Notes: generated by a model from the sequence alone, not told the origin. Shown: positions 51,001-63,648, numbered from the stretch's first letter. The stretch is DNA of 64,000 nucleotides from Sipunculus nudus (GCA_026874595.1 CM049316.1:77347676-77411675); one strand, 5' to 3'. Made by a program: numbers and translations.

Positions 51001-51239
51001 ACATGTACTGCCAATCAGTTGACACTTGGCAGCCAGTAACCATCTTGTGTCAACCAGTTAGCCAGTTTTTGTACACACCCAATAAGTAATCCATCGATCC
51101 ACTTTCAATCTCTCATACAAACAAAATTATTTCAAAATCATTAAATAATATAAATGATAGATTCAGATAGAAATATGATTGAAATAATGGAAACTACAAA
51201 GTACAGTAGGTTTATACTCCATCTTAAAGACTCCTGATT

Positions 51240-53101
51240 TTTATCTCTGCTGACTATAAGTCATCTGAGCTATAGTCGTGGTCCTTTGTCTGTAGTCCGT
51301 CCGTCCGTCCGTTAACAGGGCACGTTTTAAAACTGTTGGACCTATTAATCCAAAATTCTGCATACCATTAGATGTCCCCAAAATCTTCTACCATACCGAA
51401 AATTGGGTCATTAGGACTTCGTTCCTTCAAATTATTAAGGAAAAACCTCTGTTTTCCATAAAAAAACCATTGTTACACTTCAGGGCTGCCTAATATAAAA
51501 ACCACTGATCTGTTTTTGATCATATTTAGTATTCATATTTTTCCATACATTTACTGTGCACATAGGTCAGTATTGGGTATTATTTTGAAGTTATGGGCCC
51601 AAATATAATGCAATTTTTTAAAAATCAGGAAATATATTTGCTCACTTAACATGAGAATTGCTGAACCTAGAGACTTTTTTCAGGAATATAACTTATTTAA
51701 TCAAGATTCAATTGTTTACCCAAAATTAGTTTTGAATTTTGCAAATTTTTCAAGTTATAAGCATAAATAAAAAATCAATATCTTAAATTTTGTCCAACTT
51801 TGGCAATGGCACATTTTTTCCCGGTAAGTACTGTTGATTTAATTTTGACAGCATATATACATAAGGATTTAATCTTTTAAAATCTGAAATTTCAAAGGAA
51901 TTGTTTGAAAAGAGTAGCTTTTATTCAAGTTTTCATACACCATGTCAAGTGTTGTTTACATCTAGCCCACCTAGTAGTACAGCCTTCACTTGCATTATGT
52001 AACCCATCCCAGGCAGCTTGCCTTGGGTGAGCTTGGCCACTACTTGCAGGCTTCCTCTCTGCCCTGCACTCCCTCCCCCCCCCCCCCCAGCTGGTGCATA
52101 AACTAGATGAATGTTATAATTTTCTGTATTTTATTTTATTCTTAGCTATGCTACATTTTAGATTTTGTATTGTACCACCAGGGTTACAATGATTAAAGTG
52201 CACATTTAATTGTGTCCACAAAGTGGTGTATTGCTATATGAAAGTGTGGATGTTCATCAGATAAGTAAAGCTTTACTTCAGAAGAGTAAAACTTCACCAG
52301 GTGTGAAATTGACTATTAATTCCAGTAATTAATTATAGCTGACATTGTAATTAGCATAATGATATTGTTTGTCCCTCATTCAACCAACAGTGTGTATACT
52401 TTATTTGAAAAGATGTTTTTATTTTATCAAATTTACTGAATCTTTTATTTTATTTCGGTGAATAATTTCAGCATGTACTGAAAACTCCAATGTGCAAAAC
52501 TTTTTAATAGGGATTCAAGGAATAATCTTGTAAATGCCATGTTGTGGCATTATTTTCTTTTAAATTCAGTTTAAACATTTTATTTTAAAATAATAAAATG
52601 ATGCATGTATGCATAATATGACCCAATATGAGCTACAATCTGGATATATAATGATTGCAACTTAGAATTCTATATTTTAACTTATATTTTCAGTTGTTTT
52701 ATTACAAATTTATAACACTTGTAAATAAAAAAAATGAATCAGATAAAAACTATTTATGGAAAAAGTGGATATGCTAAAAAATAGGCTTATATATAAACTT
52801 AAATGCATTATTCCCTTGAAAGTGAAATAAAGGTATTTGTCCATTCTGTCCACCTATAAATTTTTCATATGCATCACAGTATCTCAAAACTTTTACTGTT
52901 TTTCTTCATGACAGTCTTGTCAGAGTATTAGTTTGCAATCATATATTGAGAACTTTACTATAACCAAGAAGGAGGGCCCCTCCTCTTAGCTTCTCATATG
53001 CTTATATAAATGAAAAACATTACAATAGAATATTTTTCATATTTTGCATTTGCAAAAATTTCAAACTTAAGCTGGGTGCCGTGACCCATGGGTCCTTTGT
53101 T
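51240..53101 (+). mobile_element. Family A Helentron-like element (A4), degraded head
   Basis: The head is TCTCTGCTGACTATAAGTCATCTGAGC (about 51243), followed by (CCGT)n and one copy of the A3-type module (51350-51940). The tail GCTGGGTGCCGTGACCCATGGGTCCTTTG ends at 53101. A poly-C tract lies at 52075-52089. The rest is AT-rich without genes. Confidence 0.6.
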
Positions 53102-53475
53102 CATATTCTGGTTTCTCAACATTATTGTTTGGCTAAAACTGATAAAAAAATACCAGACATGGTGCAAATACTTTGCAAATGTATTTGAATATGAGTATGA
53201 ATATGTACTCCATTATAAAATTTCTTGCATAAGAATGGGAATTCAGGTAAAAATGAAAGTATTTGAATACCATGCAAATACTTTCAAAATGTATTCATGA
53301 ATGCATTCATGAATATATTCTATAATATTATTTTAATAATCATTTCAGTTATAATTTATTTAAATAAATCATATGATTCTCTTATTATTTTTAATAAAAA
53401 TTATGTTTGGCACAATATTTGTTATTAAATTTTAATAAATAGTTGAACTCTTATCTTATATGTGCTGCTTATCAG
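53102..53475. repeat. Sequence shared with A3 3' region
   Basis: 53108-53475 closely matches 44212-44580 (for example ACCAGACATGGTGCAAATAC and TGAATGCATTCATGAATATA). In A3 this lies just inside the tail, whereas here it lies outside the A4 tail. One of the two loci is therefore a composite of nested copies. Confidence 0.7.
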
Positions 53476-53539
53476 TTGCCGGGGCCGGGGCATATAGTTT
53501 TACCCATGTCCGTCATTCCGTCATTCTGAAATCAAACAG

Positions 53540-54094
53540 TTGTACGGACTTTTTTTCGCAATGCCTGCAGATATTGGCCTGATTTTTGGTGTGTGGGCAG
53601 ATAATGACCAGTTACAGATCGAGTTCGCGTTTCGTCCCAGTTGACCTACTTTTGAGCGTTTTACGGCTCCTAAACTTAGAAAATTTCATGAAAAATAGAA
53701 ATTTTCATGACAAATACACATGTACGGACTTTTTTTCGCATTGCCTGCAGATATTGGCCTGATTTTTGGTGTGTGGGCAGATAATGACCAGTTCCAGATC
53801 GAGTTCGCTTTTCGTCCCGATTGACCTATTTTTGGGCGTTTTACGGGTCCTAAACTTAGAAAATTTCATGAAAAATATAAATTTTCATGACAAATACACA
53901 TGTACGGACTTTTTTTCGCAATTCCTGCAGATATTGGCCTGATTTTTGGTGTGTGGGCAGATAATGACCAGTTACAGATCTAGTTCGCGTTTCGTCCCGG
54001 TTGACCTACTTTTGAGCGTTTTACGGCTCTTAAACTTAGAAAATTTCATGAAAAATAGAAATTTTCATGACAAATACACATGTACGGACTTTTT
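53540..54094 (+). repeat. 180-bp tandem repeat, three close copies
   Basis: Units begin ACATGTACGGACTTTTTTTC (53544, 53724, 53904) and carry CAGATATTGGCCTGATTTTT, TTCGCGTTTCGTCCC and AAATTTCATGAAAAATAGAA. Two more diverged units lie at about 54770-54945 and 54945-55095, beyond the nested insert. Confidence 0.92.
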
Positions 54095-54095
54095 T

Positions 54096-54730
54096 CGCCC
54101 TCAGCTCATAGGCTGATGGGCTATTGTCATCACCCAAGGTGTTCCTCTGTCCATCTGTCTGTCCGGTGTTTGTCTGTCCGTCCGTTCCGCGTTTGTTAAC
54201 TTTTACCTTGTGAGAGGGATATCTCTAAAAGGATTCACCGTTGGAATTTTATTTCATCAGTGAAGATGTATATCGATAAAATCTCGGTCAAGTTCGAAGA
54301 TGGGTGACCTTGACCCATTTTTCTACATTTTAGAGCTGATTATAGAAAAACACTCAGAAGTTTATATCTCAGGAACCATTGTGTGGATTGTCACAAAACT
54401 TACTATGATCATTGGGACTGATGGTCTATATGTGCTGCACAATTTTGGTGGCGCCACCTGCAATTTCTGATTTTTTAATGAAATTTTATCGGATTTTTTC
54501 AATTTTGGCCTTTTGTGCAGGATATCTCCAAAGGTATTCAACACAGGAACTTCATTTCTTCAGTGTTATTGCATTATATTTACAAAATCTTGGTCAAGTT
54601 CAAAGATGGGTGATCTTGACCTACTTTTCAAGCTCACAGAGCTTAGTATAGAAAAAACTTAGGAGCTTATTTCTCAGGAAGCATTTGGTGGATTGTTATG
54701 AAACATGGTATATACCTCTCCAATTTAAAT
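54096..54730 (+). mobile_element. Nested hairpin-headed repeat
   Basis: It starts within a 180-bp unit at the hairpin GCCCTCAGC..GCTGATGGGC (about 54098-54121) and a CTGTCCGTCCG tract. Two modules follow, with GGTGGCGCCACCTGCAA (54447) and a repeated 'ATTTATTTCATCAGTGAAGA'-like word. The right edge is unclear. Confidence 0.55.
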
Positions 54731-55194
54731 TTATAAATGATTATCAACTTTTGCTAATATTCTAGTTTCACAATGCAATGCTTACAGATACTGGCCTAAT
54801 GTTTGGTCTGTGGGCGCATAATGACCACTTACAGATCGAGTTCGCGTTTCATTCCAGTTAACCTATTTTTCACCATATGACAGATCCTGAACATAGGAAA
54901 TTTCATGAAAGACAGAAATTTTCATGAAAAATGCACATATATGGACTTTTTTTCACAATGCCTGCAGATACTGGCCTGATTTTTGGTGTGTTGCTTGATA
55001 ATGACCCGTTACAGATCAAGTTTGTATTTTGCCCTTGTTGACCTACTTTTGAACATACGACACCTCCTGAACTTTTACAAAATTTAACAAATGTTTCTAA
55101 TTTGCCCCAGGCGGGGGCATTCGTGTCGTTCCGACACATCTAGTCTGTAAAAAAATCAAAGTATTCTCAGATAAACAATTTGCTTATCTCTCAA

Positions 55195-57141
55195 ATTGAT
55201 CTGCGCCTCTTGCACTGCACACAGTAATAGATGAATGTTTAACAAACATGAACAATAATAAAATTACTGCAGCTTGCTTCATTGACATAAGAAAAGGATT
55301 TGACAGCCTAAATCATTCAATTTTACTAAGAACACTAAAACAATATGGCGTCATTGTTACTGAACTTATTTGCTTTAAAAATTATTTGTCTTACAGGAGA
55401 CCATAAGTATTTTTGAATATAGAGAACTCTCTAAAGAGTGTGTTTTGAATGATGGGACAACTCAAGGCACAATTCTAGGTCCGGTTTTATTCCTTGTGCT
55501 TTTTAATGACTTGCCTAAATATTTAAAAGAGAAATGTATGATATATGCTGATGACATCTCAATATATACTTCCTCAGATTCACCCACTGAGGCGACTAAC
55601 TGCCTTCAGAAACATATTGACATCGCTTTAAGTGGTAACATAATCACCGACTTTGTATAAAACCTGTAAAATCCACAGTAATTTTATTCGGCCAAAATCT
55701 GAAAACCCAATCTCATGATTTAGAGATCATTACAAAGTTGGGTCCAAATGCAAAAAATGCATTTGCATTTAGATGTTGCACATTTGCATTTGCATTTAAA
55801 TGCAAAAATTTTGAAAAGCCCGCATTTGCATTTGCATTTAAATGTCAGACTGATGTAATTCATTTGCATTTGGATTTGAAAAAATGCTAGGCATTTGCAT
55901 TTGCATTTGAAATGTGAATCAAATGTCAAATGCAAATTCTTAATATTTTGTCATTTTGCATGCAGCAAAAATATGTAGTTGGATACAATTCTTGTTGGAT
56001 GCTGGACAGTTGAGCTTACCACATGGGTAGCTATATTTGATTTGCTCAAGGTAATGAATTTGAATGCATGGAAGGGTAGCTAGGGGAAACAACATAACAT
56101 TTGCATTTGCATTTAAATGCGCCAAGTTGCATTTGAACTCAACCCTGGATCATTATAAATGATATCACATTACATCCTATCCAGAGTACAAAATTATTAG
56201 GTATAATCATTGACTCTAATCTGACCTGGAGAGAGCATATTCAGCTTCTATGCGAAAAATTAAAATCTAAATTAGGAATACTCTTTCGCATGCCTGAATT
56301 ACATATATTTTGCCCTTTTTTTTAAGTCACATAGATTACTTCATATCTGTTTGGGGCAGTTGTTTTAAATCTTATTTAAATAGAGACCAAAAGCTTCAGA
56401 ACAAAGCCGCACGCGTTGTTACAAAAAATTCTGACAATAACACTTTGTCTGCATCATTAATTAAATATCTAGGTGGGATGACTGTGGAAGAAAGGTATCA
56501 ATGTTTTATGTGTTCAATTGTATACAAATGTTTGTCGGAAGACATACCTGAATATTTCAAAAATGTTCTCAGGTTGCAAAGGATGCCATATAAAACACAG
56601 ACTTCTGACAGCCGTAATTTAATTTTACTCAGGCCCAGGCGTGAACGTTTTAAATCTAGTTTGAGCTATGCAGGTCCATAGGTCTATATGTCTATGGAAT
56701 CAGCTGCCTTTTTCCTTAAATTATGCCTAAGATCACGACCATTTTAAGCGTTTATATAGATGTGTGATGCGACGATAGCAGAATTTTATATTATTCTAAC
56801 TTGTATATTACCATAAATCTACCTTTCATCAATTTCATGAGATTGATATGTATTTTATTTTATTTTGTTTTCAGTGTCTTCTATCTAACGACTATGTTCC
56901 ATTACTGCATAACAGCTTTTAATCGTTCATGTTTTATATTGAACAATGTATTTAATATATATATATATATTGACATATATAGCTAATCTATAAACTATGT
57001 CATGTTTAATCTGTATCTGTATGATGTATATTTTATTCATTTTATATGTTCTAACTTTCTCCAGGACCCTGTTGAAATCCAGCAAATGAGCTGAATATAG
57101 GCCTTGTAAGAGTTGTTTGAAATAAAATAAAATAAAAATAA
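55195..57141 (+). pseudogene. LINE reverse transcriptase fragment, 5'-truncated
   Basis: RT motifs appear in order from about 55200: IDIRKGFDSLNHSILL, then a stop near 55403, then TTQGTILGPVLFLVLFNDL and the catalytic YADD (about 55540-55555). After a MITE insertion, the frame resumes with LLGIIIDSNLTW. The post-RT region of Jockey/CR1-like LINEs follows (SVWGSCF, NKAARVVTK, 56310-56681), ending near SSLSYAGP. The element closes with an (AAATA)n tail at about 57118-57141. Missing N-terminus, frameshifts and stops make it dead. Confidence 0.88.
55733..56147. mobile_element. hAT-type MITE, 415 bp, rich in ATTTGCAT
   Basis: The left end is CAAAGTTGGGTCCAAATGCA. The right end, read inverted, is CAGGGTTGAGTTCAAATGCA. 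An exact 8-bp duplication GATCATTA flanks it (55725-55732 and 56148-56155), and it cuts the LINE frame. Near both ends the sequence is almost entirely overlapping ATTTGCATTTGCATTT words in both orientations. The frames here are read-through of that low-complexity sequence. Confidence 0.88.
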
Positions 57142-57345
57142 AGGGGCCCGTCAAGAGTTTCCTATGTGAAGAACACCAGAAAGTACTTTAAAATGAAACA
57201 ATCTCTTCTAGCTTTGAAGTTAATTTTAACTTGCAACTTATGTATAGTTGTCATCAGGATGACTCAAAGGGGCTGGGTTTGGGCTTTGTCTCCTATAGGG
57301 CCCAGTTGAATGGTTGTTAGGCCTTATGCAGAACTTTGTTTTTTA
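57142..57345. other. No gene seen; spacer
   Basis: This is a short stretch between the LINE tail and the next hairpin-headed repeats. No motif was recognised. Confidence 0.4.
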
Positions 57346-59779
57346 GGGAACCTGTGAGCTTATGTGATGGTGTGGCTTTGTCCGTCATCTGTTGTCCGTC
57401 ATCTGTACATTAACCCATACTATCTTGAAAAAGGCATGAGTTAGCAATACGAAATTATATGCAAAATATTAGTCATAAAAAAAAACTCTATCGGAATTTG
57501 CTTATTTTTTTGGCTAACTGCATTTTTTTAGATTTTATAAGGAAAAAGCAAAAAAAGCTTTAAAAATTTTCTTCTCTGAAACTGTTGAGCCAAATTGTCC
57601 AATATTTCACAGAAATGATTCCTGGAACAATCTTTCCCAAGTTTGTTTGAATGGTTTAAGTTCAGTGATTTTTGGCCGAGTTACAGGAAGTTGAACTTAG
57701 TCATCTGTCCAAAAAACATACTAAAATTGCAATATCAGAAACGGCTGGGGTTATCATCACCAAATTTTATGCGAATATTGGTCACATGAGTCATATCTGA
57801 AATTGAGGTATAGGTGGCGCCACCTGCATCGGCCTTTATTGTAGGGGGGTCATCAATGCCCGTATCATACTGACGGCTACAAAATCTTCTTCTCTGAAAC
57901 CATATGGCCAAATTGTTTAATATTGCACAGAAATGATCCTAGGGTAGTGCTTGTTCAAATGGTCACAGTTCAGTGACTTTTGGTTCAGTTATGGGAACCT
58001 GAATTTATAGTCATAGGCTGTAACAGGCCATTTTAGCTCAGTGGCTACAAAGATCTTCTTCTCAAAAACCACTGGGCCAAATTCTTAAATCTTACACATT
58101 AATTATCCTTAGATGTTGAAAATTCAGGTTTGTTCAAATGGTTTTGGTTCAGTGATTTTTGGCTGGGGAGCTTAACTTAGCCATTTTGCTGTATTTTCCC
58201 ATATGAGTTATAAACCTGTAAAAAGTTTTTTGACTGATGCCACTGAGGCCAATTTGTTTAATATTTTGTAAGAATAATCCTCTGAATAATTCTTGTAATA
58301 ATTGTCTTTTATGGTTCCAAAGAATGAATTTTGGTTGAATTAAAAGATTGAATTGAGTCATTTCACCATATATGTTAGCTGTGTGAAGCAGATACATCTA
58401 GCCTGGCACCAGTTTATTAGCATCTGTTGCATCATGCCTCTATAGACATTTAGACTTCAGGTTATCTATGGTTAATATTTACAAGAATGTTTTTTGAAAG
58501 CTTTTAAAAAATGTAGATTTATGATTTTAGATATTCCTCATGCCAGGCAATGTTTACAATCACAGGTATATAGCTATCTGTGGGTATATAAAGACGGCTG
58601 TACATGGATTATATTTAATAATTGGTATCCATACTCAACTTAATTCAAGATTTTGCCATCAGTGAGATGTATCTGTATTATAATTTTGCATTCAATATGC
58701 ATCTATAGTAATTTTTAGCAAACCTGTGTGCAAATGTGATGGTATGGCAGCCTCCGTTGTCTGTATATTAACTCATACTATTTCGAAAACAACTGGAGCT
58801 AGCATCATGAAACTTTATGCAAAAAATTAGCCATCTGAAAAATTCTGCATTTTCTTAGATTTTATGGAAAAAAAGCTAAAAAACCTTTAAAAATCTTCTC
58901 CTTCGAAACAGTTAAGCCAAATTGTTCAATATTTCACAGAAATAATCTTTTATACCATCTCTCTCAAGTTTGTTTGAATGGTTTAAGTTCGGTGAATTTT
59001 GGCTGAGTTACAGGTAGTTGAACTTAGTCTTCTGTCCAAAAAAGCACACTAAAATGACAGTCTCAGAAACTGCCAGAGCTATCATCACCAAATTTTATGC
59101 CAGTGTTGGTCACATGAGTCATATATGAAATTCAGGTATTGGTAGGGCCACCTGCATTGACCTTTTTAGCTCAGCTGACTGTAAGTCAACTGCGGTATAG
59201 GAATGGGGCTTTGTCCGTCGTCTGTATGGTCATCCAGCCGTCCGTTAGCAGGGCACAAATCGTAACCGCTGACCCTAGAAACTTCTAAGTGGACTTCCAA
59301 AGAGGTCAATAAAAAATCTCCCTGGAAATTTGAAATTAGGTCACTGTGACCTATATCCTCAGAGCTATGGGGCTTGAAAGTACCCCCCAGAATAATAAAA
59401 AATATATTACCCAACCTCCAATATCTTTATAATTAATGCATGGATTGTCATGAATCTTGCCTCAAATATTGACCATGACTAGTTTTGTCAGTTCCCGAAA
59501 AGTGGTGGCGCCACTTTTTTTTTTTACTATTAAATGACAACAATCATGTCAGTTTCTTAGCTGTAATTGCATCTAGTGTCCACAAAACCTGGTATGTGTA
59601 TTGATCACAAGTGGATGCCATATAGTATTCACCCTGTCTGTCTGTCTGTCCGTCTGTCTGTCCATCCGTCCATCAACGCAAATTTATTTCCAGATGGTAA
59701 CTCGAGGGTGTATTGACACATGGATTTCAAACTTGACTTACCTATAGCCCACCACAAAAGCAAGAACCTATATGATTTT

Positions 59780-61430
59780 TGGCTCACGAGGTCAAAGGTC
59801 TAGGTCACAGGACTCATTTAAAATGATTATGGCTGTGTTTTAAGCCAAGCTTTTCATCTCAAACTTTCCATTTTGCGCATTTAGCTGACTTACCTGTATG
59901 GGGAGAGCATAAATGAATTTGGGGTCACATGGTCAAAGGTCAAGGTAGCCATGACAACATGACATTCAGGCCTTCTGAAATAAACTGATAGGGCCTGGAG
60001 TCATGATGGCAGTCACAACAGAACGCCCATTCTAAGGGTCGGATCAAAATATTTACTGTCTGGTATTATTTGGCATCACAGGCTTATATAGTCGTATTAT
60101 ATGTGCTTAATATCGAAGAAAAAATGTTATTACACAAAAATAATTACATTTATTACCTTCTTTCATCACTGTGGCACCTAGCGACAGCTTGTCACCCCAA
60201 ACGTCGATTTTAGATGAACTGGAGACGATGCCATCGTCTCCAGTTCATCTAAAATCGACGTTTGGGGTGACAAGCTGTCGCTAAGGTCAAGGTCACAGGG
60301 GCCATCTGTCCACAAATTAGTTTCCAGATGATAACTCCAGTTTAGTTTGACATATTGGTTTCAAACTTAAATTATGTATGACTCACCACTAAAGTAAGAA
60401 CTGTGTCAATTTTTGGGTCCAGTGGTCAAAGGTCAAGGTCACTGGACTCATTTCTTTAAAAAAAATGCATATGCATTTGAAGCCAAGCTTTCCATCGCAA
60501 ACCTTCCATTTTCAAGATATTGCTAACCTGCCAATTGGGGAAGATTCTGTTCAGTTTTTGGGTCATGAGGTCAAAGGTCAAGGTCACAGTACCCACTTAA
60601 TTAGAAAGATTGTAGATGCATTTTAAGCCAAACTTTTCATCCAAAACATATAGCTGAACTGCATATATTGGAAGTAAATTATGGAATTTTTTGGTCACAA
60701 GGTCAAAGGTCAAGGTCATGAGGGCCATCTGTCCACATATTAGTTTCTGGATGATAACTCCAGTTTGGATTGACATATTGGTTTCAATTTTGACTTGTAT
60801 ATAACCCATCAATAATGTAAGAACCCTTTTGATTTTTGGTTCATAAGGCCAAAGGTCAAGCTCACAGTACCCACTTCTTTAAAAAGATTGTTGGTGTATC
60901 TTAAGCCAAACTTTCTGTCCCAAACCTTCTATCTTCCAGGTGTTGCTCACCTGCCAATATTGGAAGTAACTTTTGGATTTTTGGGTCACAAGGTCAAAGG
61001 TCAAGGTCACAGGACCCACTTCTTTAAAAAGATTGTTGATGTATTTTTAGCCAAAGTTTTCTGTCCCAAACCTTCTATCTTCCAGGTGTTGCTCACCTGC
61101 CAATATTGGAAGTAACTTTTGGATTTTTAGGTCAAAGGTCAAGGTCACATATGTCCACATATTAGTTTCCAGATGATAACCCTGTTTTTTTGTGGAATAT
61201 TGGTTTCAAACTTGATTTATATATGGCCAACCACTAAAATAAGAACTGTTAATTCTGGGGTCATGAGATCAAAGGTCAAGGTCACAGGACCCACTACTTA
61301 AGAAAGGTTGTGGATGCATTATAAGCCAAACTTTTCATCTTAATCCTTCCATCATCGACATGGGGTGCATCTGCCAATAGGGGAAGTTTCCTTTTGATTT
61401 TGGGGTCACTAGGTCAAAGGTTAAGGTCAC
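59780..61430. promoter_or_regulatory. Array of AGGTCA direct repeats (DR1 type)
   Basis: About ten occurrences of AGGTCAAAGGTCAAGGTCA or near variants (about 59790, 59931, 60424, 60568, 60700, 60846, 60990, 61132, 61268, 61411). AGGTCA-A-AGGTCA is the DR1 binding site of RXR/HNF4/COUP-type nuclear receptors, and the third half-site follows with no gap. The sites recur because they are part of the repeat unit. Binding is inferred. Confidence 0.6.
60179..60283. repeat. Perfect 105-bp palindrome
   Basis: 52-bp arms (TAGCGACAGCTTGTCACCCC ... GGAGACGATG) around a single C at 60231, with no mismatches. The left flank (about 60000-60178) does not resemble the surrounding module, while the right flank AAGGTCAAGGTCACAGG does. 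Confidence 0.95.
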
Positions 61431-63648
61431 AGGGCCCATCCATTCACAAATTATTTTATGGATGATAAATCCAGTTTGGGAAGACAGGTTGGCTTCAAAC
61501 TGATCACAGGACCAATATTTTGGAAAACCTCATAAACATATATCCTTATAGACAAATGCAGCTGAGTGTCAAGACCCATGGGCCCCTTGTTTTGTATGAG
61601 GGTCATTGGTCATCTGTACATTAACCCATAATTTTTCAGGAATAGCAGGAGCTACCATCCCCAGATTTTATGCAATAATCTGTCACATATCAAACGTGTG
61701 GGATTCATATTATTTTTTTGCTATCTGCAGTTACATAGATTTTATAGGGAAAAAGCTGAAAAACTTTTAAAAGTCTTCTTCTTGTAAACAGTCCAGCCAA
61801 ATTGTTCAGTATTTTACAGGAATGATCCCAGAGGCAAGCCCTCTCAAGTTCGTTTAAATGGTTTGCATTTGATGAATTTTAGCGGAGTTACACAAATTTG
61901 AACTTAGTTATTTGGCCAAGTAAGCATACTGACATAGTAATCTCAGAAATGACAGAAGCTAGCATTACCAGCTATTGTGCAAATGTTGGTCACATGACTG
62001 GAAGTTGCAGATTTTGTGGTGCCACCTATATTGATCTGTTTTTTTATGGGCAAAACCTCACAATTTTAGCCTCTTTCAGCTTAAAATGTTTATGATGAAA
62101 CTGTCAAGTTGAAACGTTCAATTTTTCAAAAGAATTATCCTAGGACATGGTTCTTTCAATCATATCAGAAAAGCTTAAGTTGGTCTTATGCCCATTATTA
62201 TGTCTATTTCAAACTGAGGACTGCAAAACTGTTCTTCAAAAAAATTATTGTTTCAATTATAACTTCTGTAACATTGCACAAAAATTATTCTTAGGTGGCC
62301 TTTGTTCAAGTTTACTTGAATGATTTTTTGCAGAATCATTGAACCTTTAACAATAAAAGGACTACATCTTTTATCATTCTAGATATTTTGATAACAAGTT
62401 AATGAATATCTCAGCTTGAAAAAAAAGCATTTTAGCAAAAGTCTTTCAGACTGTGTAAACAGATTTATCAATAGGCCAAGATTGTGTTTGTTTCTGTAAA
62501 AAGGTTGAGAAACTGCCAGATTTGGAAACAGATCAAGAGTTCATTCAGTGCAGCCAGATATAGGTCAAGAGTTCAGTCAGTGCAGCTAAGCACAAGGCAT
62601 ATGATCACCTCATGGGTGACAAGTGAACACCTCATGAGAACCATGTGATCACTTCATGGGTGTCATGCCCCCCAGGGCAAGGCCCCTGCATGAGCTTATG
62701 CAATGGTGTGGCTACTATTTCAGATTTGGCAACAGGCTAGAGGTCAGTCTGGATCTATTTATAGCTCTGACAGACTGCCAACTGTATCAGATTGGGCAAC
62801 AGGTCAAGAGTTCAATCAGTGCAGCCAGGTATGGGTCAGGAGTTCACTCGGTGCAGTAGTTACATTCTATTTATAGCATTGGCAGACTGCATACTGCATC
62901 AGATTTGGCACAAAAGTTCAGCCTGAATCTATTTATAGGTTTGGCTGAGTGCCAACTGTGTCAGATTATACAACAGGTCAAGAGTTCACTCAATGCAGCC
63001 AGATACAGGTCAAAAGTTCACTCAATCTAGCCAGGTGCTGGTCATGAGTTCACTCAGTGCAGTAGCCTGAGCCAACAAATTTGTCACAGTTCACTCGGGG
63101 CAACTGCCTTTCCCACCTAAGCTAGTTTAGCCCCATGCATCAGACTCAAGGTAAGTTTCATGTATGGGCCTGATATTTTGACCTGTCTATGTGTCTTTGA
63201 TGGCTTTCACGTTCACAAGACAGGTGTCGCCACCTACAATGACTTTTGCACAGTGTATGTGCCTGCTTATTTCTACAGAGGAATTTGATATATCAGCCTG
63301 AAATTGGGCATATTAATACATATCAGACAGCCTTATTATTAACAAGACTGGTGGTGTCATCTACAGTCATTTACCACAGTGTATGCCCCTGCTCGTTTCG
63401 CAGGAGGGGTTTGACATATCAGTCAGATATTGGGTATATGTATACATTTCTGATAGATTCATCTTATATAAAACTGGTGGTGCCAGCTACAATCATTTCT
63501 GTGTTGAGCGCACCATGCCAGAATTTCAGCAGTGATGCTTGATACTTGCATTGTTCTTTAACTTACCTTGTGCATAACCTCTTGCACAATTTCCCATTAG
63601 GTGTGTAGGCCTTTTTTTGTTATTATTTTAGAGTTTTCATAAAAAAAA

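Larger units (their letters stand above)
53476..55142 (+). mobile_element. Helitron-like non-autonomous element (family B)
   Basis: The head GCCGGGGCCGGGGCATATAG is followed by GTCCGTCATTCCGTC. The 3' end is GCCCCAGGCGGGGGCATTC, then the hairpin GTGTCGTTCCGACAC, then AT and CTAG at 55142. A terminal hairpin a few bases before CTRR is the classical Helitron 3' end. The GCCCC..GGGGGC word near the tail can pair with the GGGGCCGGGGC head. The body is tandem repeats, interrupted by another hairpin-headed insert. No Rep/helicase is encoded. Confidence 0.7.
59164..61592 (+). mobile_element. Family A Helentron-like element (A5)
   Basis: The head TTTTTAGCTCAGCTGACTGTAAG is at 59164. Modules like A1 run to GGTGGCGCCACTT (59505). 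A second (GTCTGTCC)n tract follows at 59636-59665, then a body of diverged 140-300 bp repeats carrying AGGTCAAAGGTCAAGG. The tail is GCAGCTGAGTGTCAAGACCCATGGGCCCC plus TTG. It is inserted in a T-run of the family C repeat. Confidence 0.7.

Noticed and set aside
50670-51089. 139-codon plus-strand frame
   Set aside because: It is antisense to the hAT transposase remnant, whose motif is much more convincing.
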